From the NCBI GenBank assembly GCA_002305445.1, contig DBRA01000007.1:24563-40019 (forward strand): a stretch of DNA of 15,457 bases, in the 5' to 3' direction. Source of the stretch: Clostridiales bacterium UBA1380 (lineage in GTDB: Bacteria > Bacillota > Clostridia > Oscillospirales > CAG-272). The notes beneath the pieces are model-generated. The model was given only the letters and a program-made list of their open reading frames with translations. It made no database searches and was not told the DNA's origin. Numbering within the stretch: position 1 is the stretch's first letter; each line of letters starts with the position of its first letter. Of this stretch, positions 9,923-15,457 are shown piece by piece. The position numbers were made by a program, and so were the translations under genes.

Positions 9923-10819
9923 ATGAAAAATGCATCATATATACTCCGCGGGATGACGCGCGACGGCAGCGCGAGAATAGTTGTCGAGAATTCGACCGAA
10001 ATAGTCAACGATGCCATGAGGCTGCACCACACGTCGCCGACAGCGACGGCGGCGCTCGGGCGCACGCTGACCGCCGCTTCGATGATGGGTTCGCTGATGG
10101 GCGGCAAAGAAGACAGCCTGACCGTCGCGATAAACGGCGACGGGCCGGTCGGCTCGATCGTCGCCGTGGCGGATTACATGGGAAACGTCAAGGGTTACGT
10201 CGGCGATCCGACCGCAGAAGCGGATGCAAAATCAAACGGCAAGCTGAACGTTTCCGGCATAGTCGGCGACGGACGGCTTACCGTGTCGCGCTTCCTCGAC
10301 GGCAAGCCGTATAACGGCGTCGTCAGGCTCAAATCCGGCGAAATCGCGGAGGACATCGCCGCGTATTATGCGGAAAGCGAGCAGGTGCCGACCGTCTGCT
10401 CGCTCGGCGTTCTTGTCGGAGAAGAGGACGGACGGCTCATATGCCGCGCCGCAGGCGGGGTTATAGTACAGCTGCTTCCGTTCGCGGACGAGAAGATAAT
10501 AGGAATACTCGAGAAAAACGCGGCGTCGCTTGCGAACATATCAACTCTTATCAATAACGGCGCGACAGGCAAAGAGATAGCCGACATCGCGCTCGCCGGT
10601 ATCGAATACGACGTTTTCGACGAGTTCGAGGTTGCGTACCGCTGCGACTGCTCGCGGGAGCGTACGGCAAAAATGCTTCTCGGCATGGGGAAAAACGACG
10701 TTATGAAGCTGTTTGAGGAGAAAAACGACGAAGACATCGAAGCGGCATGCTACTTCTGCGACAAGAAGTATGTTTTTACAAAAGAGGACGTCGAAGCGCT
10801 CTTTAGTTCGGTAAAATAA
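9923..10819 (+). CDS. hslO: Hsp33 redox-regulated chaperonin
   Basis: Hsp33 is a cytoplasmic holdase. In the reduced state four cysteines bind zinc; under combined oxidative and unfolding stress they form disulfides and the protein dimerises and holds unfolding proteins. The 298-residue length is normal. The N-terminal chaperone domain (about 1-230) contains LHHTSPTATAALGRTL and GDGPVGSIVAVADYMGNVKGYV. The C-terminal zinc switch is complete: C241 and C243 (CDC), then C276 and C279 (CYFC), with 32 residues between the pairs, at the upper end of the family's usual spacing. GGTGA about 13 bases before the ATG is a modest ribosome site. It follows the methyltransferase by 66 bases, in which no strong promoter or terminator is seen, so co-transcription is likely. 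Confidence 0.95.
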   Translation: MKNASYILRGMTRDGSARIVVENSTEIVNDAMRLHHTSPTATAALGRTLTAASMMGSLMGGKEDSLTVAINGDGPVGSIVAVADYMGNVKGYVGDPTAEADAKSNGKLNVSGIVGDGRLTVSRFLDGKPYNGVVRLKSGEIAEDIAAYYAESEQVPTVCSLGVLVGEEDGRLICRAAGGVIVQLLPFADEKIIGILEKNAASLANISTLINNGATGKEIADIALAGIEYDVFDEFEVAYRCDCSRERTAKMLLGMGKNDVMKLFEEKNDEDIEAACYFCDKKYVFTKEDVEALFSSVK

Positions 10820-10847
10820 AATCCCCTATAATTTTTTGAAAAAGGTG

Positions 10848-10876
10848 TTGACAAGCCGTGAGCCTTATGCTATAAT
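10848..10876 (+). promoter_or_regulatory. Consensus promoter of the tRNA operon
   Basis: TTGACA (10848-10853), a 17-base spacer and TATAAT (10871-10876) match the sigma-70 consensus at all twelve positions, and TGC at 10868-10870 adds an extended -10. It lies 59 bases before tRNA-Val. Such strength is expected for stable RNA genes. Confidence 0.9.
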
Positions 10877-10935
10877 AATCGACGTCGCAAGCGGAACGGT
10901 GATGGCGCCGCGACCCGGCTGGCGCCCGACAGTCA

Positions 10936-11008
10936 GGGGGCATAGCTCAGCTGGGAGAGCATCTGCCTTACAAGCAGAGGGTCACAGGTTCGAGTCCTGT
11001 TGTCCCCA
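10936..11008 (+). tRNA. tRNA-Val (anticodon UAC)
   Basis: The cloverleaf folds cleanly: acceptor GGGGGCA with TGTCCCC, D stem GCTC/GAGC, anticodon stem TCTGC/GCAGA around loop CTTACAA (anticodon TAC), and T stem ACAGG/CCTGT around TTCGAGT. The discriminator is A, and CCA is not encoded. It is the first gene of the tRNA block. Confidence 0.95.
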
Positions 11009-11021
11009 TCCAACGCAAATT

Positions 11022-11095
11022 GGCCCAGTAGTTCAGATGGTTAGAACGCTAGCCTGTCACGCTAGAGGTCAGGGGTTCGAGTCCCCTTTGGGTCG
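11022..11095 (+). tRNA. tRNA-Asp (anticodon GUC)
   Basis: Acceptor GGCCCAG pairs with TTGGGTC (two G-T pairs), D stem GTTC/GAAC, anticodon stem CTAGC/GCTAG around CTGTCAC (anticodon GTC), T stem AGGGG/CCCCT around TTCGAGT, discriminator G. CCA is not encoded. It starts 13 bases after tRNA-Val. Confidence 0.95.
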
Positions 11096-11097
11096 TA

Positions 11098-11118
11098 CCG
11101 CGTTCGGTGTGAACGCGG
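11098..11118 (+). other. Hairpin just after tRNA-Asp
   Basis: CCGCGTTC (11098-11105) and GAACGCGG (11111-11118) form an 8-bp perfect GC-rich stem with loop GGTGT, two bases after the tRNA. No T tract follows, so it is not a standard terminator; it may act in trailer processing or stability. The remaining bases up to tRNA-Phe (11119-11252) hold no gene or recognisable RNA that I can see. Confidence 0.55.
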
Positions 11119-11252
11119 ACGCGCAGAAAGTTACGTCGGAATGTCGGCCAGACGGCAGCGGACAGAACGACGGATCATACAGGCGCAAAGCAATATTCCA
11201 TGTCACATTTGAGCGGGTCTTCGAACGGTTGAAGCAGGGACACGCCGAATTC

Positions 11253-11325
11253 GCCTCTGTAGCTCAGTTGGTAGAGCAGGGGACTGAAAATCCCCGTGTC
11301 GTTGGTTCAATTCCGACCGGAGGCA
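11253..11325 (+). tRNA. tRNA-Phe (anticodon GAA)
   Basis: Acceptor GCCTCTG with CGGAGGC, D stem GCTC/GAGC, anticodon stem GGGGA/TCCCC around CTGAAAA (anticodon GAA), T stem GTTGG/CCGAC around TTCAATT, discriminator A. CCA is not encoded. Confidence 0.95.
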
Positions 11326-11330
11326 CTCCG

Positions 11331-11346
11331 GCACACAAGTGTGTGC
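11331..11346 (+). other. Short hairpin between tRNA-Phe and tRNA-Gly
   Basis: GCACAC (11331-11336) and GTGTGC (11341-11346) form a perfect stem around AAGT, five bases after tRNA-Phe. As with the hairpin after tRNA-Asp, no T tract follows. It may mark a processing boundary of the tRNA precursor. Confidence 0.45.
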
Positions 11347-11357
11347 TGTGTTAAAAT

Positions 11358-11430
11358 GCGGATTTAGCTCATTTGGTAGAGCGCAACCTTGCCAAGGTTG
11401 AGGTGGCGGGTTCGATCCCCGTAATCCGCT
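11358..11430 (+). tRNA. tRNA-Gly (anticodon GCC)
   Basis: Acceptor GCGGATT with AATCCGC, D stem GCTC/GAGC, anticodon stem CAACC/GGTTG around TTGCCAA (anticodon GCC), T stem GCGGG/CCCGT around TTCGATC, discriminator T as usual for bacterial glycine tRNA. CCA is not encoded. Confidence 0.95.
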
Positions 11431-11446
11431 TTTGGGCGATTTTGAA

Positions 11447-11482
11447 AATAAAAACAACATCCCCGCGGATGTTGTTTTTATT
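11447..11482 (+). terminator. Strong terminator after the tRNA Val-Asp-Phe-Gly block
   Basis: A 16-bp perfect stem pairs 11447-11462 with 11467-11482 around the loop CCGC; its upstream arm is A-rich and its downstream arm carries TTTTT, so it could work in both directions. It lies 16 bases after tRNA-Gly and separates that block from tRNA-Cys. Confidence 0.92.
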
Positions 11483-11524
11483 AAAAGCGTATACCGAAAA
11501 TCCACGGCGAAATATACCGTACAT

Positions 11525-11596
11525 GGCGCCATAGCCAAGTGGTAAGGCACGGGTCTGCAAAACCCTTATGCCCCGGTTCAAATCCGGGTGGCGCCT
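11525..11596 (+). tRNA. tRNA-Cys (anticodon GCA)
   Basis: Acceptor GGCGCCA with TGGCGCC, a short D stem GCC/GGC, anticodon stem GGGT/ACCC around CTGCAAA (anticodon GCA), a T stem around TTCAAAT, discriminator T. CCA is not encoded. It stands after a strong terminator, so it either has its own promoter in the 42-base gap (only a weak TATACC-like box is visible) or depends on read-through. Confidence 0.93.
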
Positions 11597-11601
11597 CTTC
11601 G

Positions 11602-11646
11602 AAAAGCACGTTGCGCATGCTCGTCATGCAGAACGTGTTTTTTCAT
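11602..11646 (+). terminator. Rho-independent terminator after tRNA-Cys
   Basis: The lower stem pairs 11602-11612 (ending CACGTT) with 11632-11642 (starting AACGTG), and an upper stem GCATG (11615-11619) / CATGC (11625-11629) closes the loop CTCGT, with a two-by-two internal loop between them. A run of T follows. It begins six bases after the tRNA. Confidence 0.85.
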
Positions 11647-11778
11647 TTTCATATGCTTTTGAAGCATGTGGCAGAATTTTTACCGGCACGCAGTAAACTT
11701 TCTTTCATTATATATACTGTTTACCGATCATAAAACATGCTCGTGTTTTTACTTAAAACGAATGATACAATATTTTCG

Positions 11779-11799
11779 GCACGCTCACGCGTGCTTTTT
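11779..11799 (+). terminator. Terminator-like hairpin in the gene-free stretch
   Basis: GCACGC (11779-11784) and GCGTGC (11789-11794) form a 6-bp perfect stem around TCAC, followed by TTTTT (11795-11799). No gene precedes it within 180 bases, so it either terminates a small unannotated transcript or is a remnant or backup of the tRNA terminators. Confidence 0.7.
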
Positions 11800-11880
11800 A
11801 TTTTCATGGAAAATACCGACAGCGGGAATATGTATTATTACTCTGCATAAGAAAATACCAGAAGATTTTCTCGGAAATAT

Positions 11881-11909
11881 TACACAGTCGCGGTAAAATA
11901 TGATATAAT
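11881..11909 (+). promoter_or_regulatory. Extended -10 promoter of the GH36 gene
   Basis: TGATATAAT (11901-11909) is an extended -10 box. A modest -35 candidate, TACACA (11881-11886, four of six), lies 17 bases upstream. The expected start of transcription near 11916 leaves a leader of about 55 bases that contains the 10-base palindrome GGCTGCAGCC (11926-11935), a possible operator. Confidence 0.65.
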
Positions 11910-11971
11910 AAGGCGAATCGGGCACGGCTGCAGCCCCGCGCCCTAAGACGAAGACAAGGCGGCGCTCGGAT

Positions 11972-14140
11972 ATGAAAACTTTCGATTTAATAAGCGCGAC
12001 GGCCCGCACCGGCGACGGCAGGGGGTATGTATTTTCGCCTGACAGCCACGCGGCCGGCGGTATCGTTTCGATGGAGACATGCGGGCTCGAACTTACAGTC
12101 AAACGCGAATCGTACGGCGACGGCGAGCTTGTGTCGGCGCACCTTGACCTGCATGACGGCGAGACCTTCGACCCCGACTGCGCGCTCGAGCTCGAATTCG
12201 CGATGAAAGACGGCGCCTGGATGGCTGACACGCTTGTGGGCGAGTACTGGTGCAGGCCGTTTTTCGGTAAATGCGCGGCTGATATACCGGATGAGACGCA
12301 GTGCGTCGTCTGCGGCGGGACGGGCAGCCGCAAAGCCGCGCTTGTCGTGTGCGGAGATACGTTCCGCTCTGTCATAAAGGGCAGCGGAAACGCTGAGCGT
12401 CACTCGTTCTCGGTGCGGCTTCGCTCCGGCGTCGGATACATCTCGTCAGCCGATACGCCGGTCATAGCGTTCGGATGCGGAACGACCGCGAACGCAGCCG
12501 TGCACGCAGCCGCGCTTTGCGGTTCGAAGTTGATCCCGGGCGCGGACTGCCCGCTCAGGGAGGAGCGCGAATACCCGCAGCTGTTCGAATATCTCGGCTG
12601 GTGCTCGTGGGACGCGCTGCAGATACGAGTATCCGAAGCCGGACTTATCGAAAAGGCCGACGAGTTCGTCGAAAAGGGCATACCCGTCCGCTGGGCGATA
12701 ATCGACGACATGTGGGCGACCGTCGCCGGACTCAACGAAGCGAAATACGACTCTTTCAGCGAGATGTGCGCTATCATGCACAGGAGCGCGCTTGCGTCTT
12801 TTAAAGCGGATCCGGAACGCTTTCCAAACGGCCTGAAGCACTGCATCGACGAGCTGAAAAAGCGCGGACTGAAGGTCGGAATGTGGCACCCCGCAACCGG
12901 CTACTGGTTCGGAATCGATAAAGACAGCGATCTGGCAAAGCAATTCGACGGACGCCTAATGACTACGGCGGAAGGAAGACTGCTGCCAAAAACCGACTTG
13001 GAATCGACAGATGCCTTTTATCACGCGTGGTACAACTATATAGTCGAGTCCGGCGCGTCGTTTGTCAAGGTCGACAACCAGAGCCACCTGCGAAGGGATG
13101 CGCGCGGCACGATCCCCATCGGCGAAGCGGCAAAAAATATGCACGAGGCAATAGAGCGGTCGATTATACTGAAGTTCCACGGCTGCATGATCAACTGTAT
13201 GGGTATGGCCGCCGAAAATATGTGGCACCGCAGATACAGCGCGGTATCGCGCACGAGCGATGATTTTCTGCCCGAGAACCGCGACTGGTTTGCGAAGCAT
13301 ATTACGCAGTGCGCGTATAACTCGCTCGTACAGGGCCAGTTTTACGTCTGCGACTGGGACATGTGGTGGACAGACGACTCGCAGGCACAGAAGAACGCCG
13401 TTCTAAGAGCCATAAGCGGCGGTCCGGTTTATGTAAGCGACAAAATCGGCAGAAGTAAAAAAGAGCTGCTCTCGCCGCTTTGCCTGTCGGACGGCAGAAT
13501 ACTGAGGCTTGACGCGCCGGCGGTGCCGTCGGAAGACTGTATCTCAGCAAATCCCGAAACGTCGGAGCGCATATTCAAACTTGTCAACCGCGCCGGTGAA
13601 TGCGGCGTTGCGGCATGCTTTAATATAAACAAAGAAGGCGCGGCGGGCGGCGAGCTTCGTCCGTCCGATTGCGGACTGCCATATAATAAGGAAGGATATT
13701 TCGCATACGACTTTTTTTCGCACACCGGAGCCAAAATAAACGATGACGAACCTATGAAAATAACGCTCGTCGATTGCGACGACTTCCGTCTCTACACGAT
13801 CGCGCCGATATATAACGGCGTCGCGGTTCTGGGTCTGCGCGATAAATACGTCATGAGAGCCGGACTCGCGGGCGCGGACGGAAGAACGGCGATTGCCAAA
13901 GAACCGGGTACGCTGCTCGTGTATGCGGAGGGCGACGCTCCGATGTTTTTGGCAAAAGGCAAAATTCTTGAATATACGAGAAACGATGCCGTTTACACCG
14001 TTGAACTCGACGAAACGACCGGCCTGCGCGTCGTTATCATGCGCCGTGCGGACGAAACGGCGGAGGAGCTGATGGTGCCGCAGTATTTGTATGAAGATGA
14101 GGGTGACGACTCCGAGGTTATCAAAAATATTATTAAATAG
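11972..14140 (+). CDS. Raffinose-synthase/Sip1-type glycoside hydrolase family 36 enzyme (alpha-galactosidase-like)
   Basis: This 722-residue protein resembles the Sip1/raffinose-synthase branch of GH36, whose members hydrolyse or transfer alpha-galactosyl groups of raffinose-type sugars. An N-terminal beta-rich region (about 1-200) precedes the catalytic barrel (about 205-490), which begins LGWCSWDALQ and continues with RWAIIDDMWA and KVGMWHPATGYWFG. The likely nucleophile is D368 in FVKVDNQS, and the likely acid/base is D430 or D431 in RTSDDF. CDWDMWWTDD follows late in the barrel, and the C-terminal region (about 510-722) is again beta-rich. There is no signal peptide, so it should act on sugars already imported. 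No sugar transporter or regulator is adjacent. It has its own promoter and a following terminator. Synthase versus hydrolase activity, and true substrate, are open. Confidence 0.83.
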   Translation: MKTFDLISATARTGDGRGYVFSPDSHAAGGIVSMETCGLELTVKRESYGDGELVSAHLDLHDGETFDPDCALELEFAMKDGAWMADTLVGEYWCRPFFGKCAADIPDETQCVVCGGTGSRKAALVVCGDTFRSVIKGSGNAERHSFSVRLRSGVGYISSADTPVIAFGCGTTANAAVHAAALCGSKLIPGADCPLREEREYPQLFEYLGWCSWDALQIRVSEAGLIEKADEFVEKGIPVRWAIIDDMWATVAGLNEAKYDSFSEMCAIMHRSALASFKADPERFPNGLKHCIDELKKRGLKVGMWHPATGYWFGIDKDSDLAKQFDGRLMTTAEGRLLPKTDLESTDAFYHAWYNYIVESGASFVKVDNQSHLRRDARGTIPIGEAAKNMHEAIERSIILKFHGCMINCMGMAAENMWHRRYSAVSRTSDDFLPENRDWFAKHITQCAYNSLVQGQFYVCDWDMWWTDDSQAQKNAVLRAISGGPVYVSDKIGRSKKELLSPLCLSDGRILRLDAPAVPSEDCISANPETSERIFKLVNRAGECGVAACFNINKEGAAGGELRPSDCGLPYNKEGYFAYDFFSHTGAKINDDEPMKITLVDCDDFRLYTIAPIYNGVAVLGLRDKYVMRAGLAGADGRTAIAKEPGTLLVYAEGDAPMFLAKGKILEYTRNDAVYTVELDETTGLRVVIMRRADETAEELMVPQYLYEDEGDDSEVIKNIIK

Positions 14141-14167
14141 ACTTTAATATTACAGTTGCATTACAAA

Positions 14168-14212
14168 AGCGGATGGGGTATTGTAAAAAAACGCCACATC
14201 CGCTATTATTTT
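14168..14212 (+). terminator. Probable terminator after the GH36 gene
   Basis: AGCGGATG (14168-14175) pairs with CATCCGCT (14197-14204), and an inner GG/CC pair set extends the stem across one unpaired base to a loop of about 15 bases. The stem is followed by ATTATTTTA, a weak T tract. It begins 28 bases after the stop codon. Confidence 0.7.
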
Positions 14213-14369
14213 ACTTGCAGGGAAAACATCTCTATTTATCACGCCGCCGTTGCGTCGGGACACGAAGCTGACGGATAAAAGGTCCGCTGCGCATGTGTCT
14301 GGAGAGACGGCGCGGCGGAGGGGCGATAAAAGAGTAACCCTCAAAATTAAAAAGGAGACAACGGAAACT

Positions 14370-15457
14370 ATGAAGAAACTCTTAGCACTTACCCTTGCGC
14401 TTCTCATGGTCTTCAGCGGCGTTGTCGGTGTCTTTGCAGAAGACGCTGATGAGGAAGTCGTTGAAGAAGTCGCTGAAGTTTCGATTCCCGAGGAACAGCA
14501 GAATGCTGCTGCGTATCTCGGCGCTCTCGGACTTCTCAAAGGCAACGAAGACGGCGACTATATGCTCGCCGACGACGTTCAGCGTTACCAAGCGGCTCTC
14601 CTGTTCGCCCGTGCTCTCACCGGCGACCTCGACGACGCCCACTGGAGCACCGGCGTTGAAGCTTACAATCCTTTCGAGGATACGAAGAACAACGAGTACT
14701 CCAAGTACGCTGCTGCGTTCAATTACTGCTACCAGAAGGGTATAATCAACGGCAAGTCCGCCACCACGTTCGCTCCTGCTGACGGCATCATCCTGCAGGA
14801 ACTCCTCGCGATGGCAGTCCGCGCCCTCGGTTACACCGGTCTTGCTTACCCGTCTATCTCCAATGAGAAGGCTGTCTCTCTCGGCCTGATCGATGGTCTT
14901 ACCGGCGTTGGTTTTGAAGATGTTCTGAGCCGCGGCGAAGTCGCTCTCGTGCTCTACAACATGCTCTTCAAGGCCGTCCCCGCCAACGGTGCCAAGTATC
15001 TTGCTCAGAGCGTATTCAACGCTACTGCCGCCACCTACGTGGTTACCGCTACCGCCCGTGCTATTTACGAGGTCAAGGGTTCCACCGTTGCTCGTGAAGA
15101 GTACCTTGCAGTTAAGGCGATCGAGAACGGCGCTCTCACCGGCGACGCTTACTATCTGCCTTACGCTCCGTTCTTCAAGGCTTACTCCGCGATGATGGGC
15201 ACCGAGTTCACCGACGCTGACTATGCCGCTCTTTCGAAGAACGACCGCGAAGTATTTGCCAACGAGCTCGTCGGCAAGTCCTTCACCATCCTCTCCAAGG
15301 ATAACCTCGCCACCGTCCTGAAGCTGACCGCCAACGACGTTCTCACTCTCAAGAACGAAGGCAAGTCCAGCTCCGAGATCAAGTTTGACTCCGGCAAGCT
15401 CGTAGTCGGCGATGTTAAGTATACTCTTACCGACAAGTACACTGCTCTGAACAACAC
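14370..15457 (+). CDS. Secreted SLH-domain (S-layer-like) surface protein, 3' partial
   Basis: The frame opens at ATG 14370 after AAAGGAG (14351-14357) and stays open to the right edge, giving 362 residues with no stop. Residues 1-23 are a Sec signal peptide: two lysines, a hydrophobic core and a VFA cleavage site before EDADEE; there is no lipobox. An acidic patch (24-42) is followed by three S-layer-homology repeats: about 42-85 (degenerate), about 100-156 (NPFEDT through YCYQKGIINGKS, TFAPADGI and MAVRALGYTG; clearest) and about 165-202 (LGLIDGLTG, LSRGEVALVLYNML). SLH repeats bind pyruvylated wall polymers, so the protein is anchored at the cell surface. The rest of the visible sequence is unrecognised and Thr/Ala/Lys-rich. 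Its codons (GCT, CTC, TCC, ATC) differ from its neighbours' GCG and ATA, as expected for a very highly expressed protein. Function beyond anchoring is unknown. Confidence 0.88.
   Translation, partial: MKKLLALTLALLMVFSGVVGVFAEDADEEVVEEVAEVSIPEEQQNAAAYLGALGLLKGNEDGDYMLADDVQRYQAALLFARALTGDLDDAHWSTGVEAYNPFEDTKNNEYSKYAAAFNYCYQKGIINGKSATTFAPADGIILQELLAMAVRALGYTGLAYPSISNEKAVSLGLIDGLTGVGFEDVLSRGEVALVLYNMLFKAVPANGAKYLAQSVFNATAATYVVTATARAIYEVKGSTVAREEYLAVKAIENGALTGDAYYLPYAPFFKAYSAMMGTEFTDADYAALSKNDREVFANELVGKSFTILSKDNLATVLKLTANDVLTLKNEGKSSSEIKFDSGKLVVGDVKYTLTDKYTALNN

Larger units (their letters stand above)
11647..11971 (+). other. Gene-free stretch with repeated hairpins, upstream of the GH36 gene
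   Basis: No open frame here looks like a gene. The stretch holds an imperfect hairpin at 11650-11670 (ATGCTT/AAGCAT core), a weak hairpin at 11732-11749 (AAAACA/TGTTTT), a clear terminator at 11779-11799, and the promoter at 11881-11909. CATGCTCGT occurs at 11616-11624 (inside the tRNA-Cys terminator) and again at 11736-11744; CGGCACGC occurs at 11684-11691 and 11777-11784. Bases 11800-11880 show nothing I can name. Confidence 0.5.

Noticed and set aside
10827..10832. TATAAT just after the hslO stop as an extra promoter
   Set aside because: No acceptable -35 lies 16-18 bases upstream, while a perfect promoter sits 21 bases further on.
10836..11354. A + strand open frame of 172 codons across the tRNA block
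   Set aside because: It begins with TTG inside the tRNA promoter and runs through three complete tRNA cloverleafs; the translation has no protein-like character.

Overview
The window reads as chromosomal DNA from a Gram-positive anaerobe of the class Clostridia (Bacillota). The reasons are the moderately high GC content with GC-rich third positions yet frequent AUA isoleucine codons, sigma-70-type promoters with extended -10 boxes, strong AGGAGG-like ribosome sites, a YerC/TrpR-like regulator, a tRNA block without encoded CCA, and an SLH-domain surface protein with a typical Sec signal peptide. The assignment below class level is open. All genes I accept are on the + strand. I see no insertion sequence, phage gene, CRISPR array or other sign of recent transfer.

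Layout: (1) bases 3-1250, a MATE-family efflux pump cut off at its N-terminus by the window edge, followed by a terminator. (2) bases 1321-7645, a four-gene operon with a strong promoter: a DeoR-family regulator, then E2 (lipoyl acyltransferase), E3 (lipoamide dehydrogenase) and a single-chain fused E1 alpha-beta of a 2-oxoacid/acetoin dehydrogenase complex, ended by a terminator. (3) lplA, lipoate-protein ligase, with its own promoter; it would load lipoate on the E2. (4) 8817-10819, a YerC-like regulator, an overlapping SAM methyltransferase and the redox chaperone Hsp33 (hslO). (5) 10848-11646, a perfect-consensus promoter and tRNA genes Val-Asp-Phe-Gly, a long perfect terminator, then tRNA-Cys with a second terminator. 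(6) 11647-11971, a gene-free stretch with repeated short motifs and terminator-like hairpins. (7) 11972-14140, a cytoplasmic raffinose-synthase-type GH36 enzyme with its own extended -10 promoter. (8) 14370 to the right edge, a secreted SLH-domain protein, cut off at its C-terminus, with codon choice unlike its neighbours and a possibly folded leader.

How the parts fit: regions 2 and 3 form a functional unit. E1 decarboxylates a 2-oxoacid (or cleaves acetoin) on thiamine diphosphate, E2 carries the acyl group on its lipoyl lysine to CoA, E3 re-oxidises the dihydrolipoyl group with NAD+, LplA supplies the lipoyl group, and the DeoR protein probably controls expression in response to a phosphorylated sugar-type metabolite. 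The substrate cannot be fixed from sequence alone. Nothing here is a clearly new system; the best leads are the fused E1 with an enlarged thiamine-binding loop, the repeat-rich trailer after tRNA-Cys, and the candidate folded leader of the surface-protein gene.
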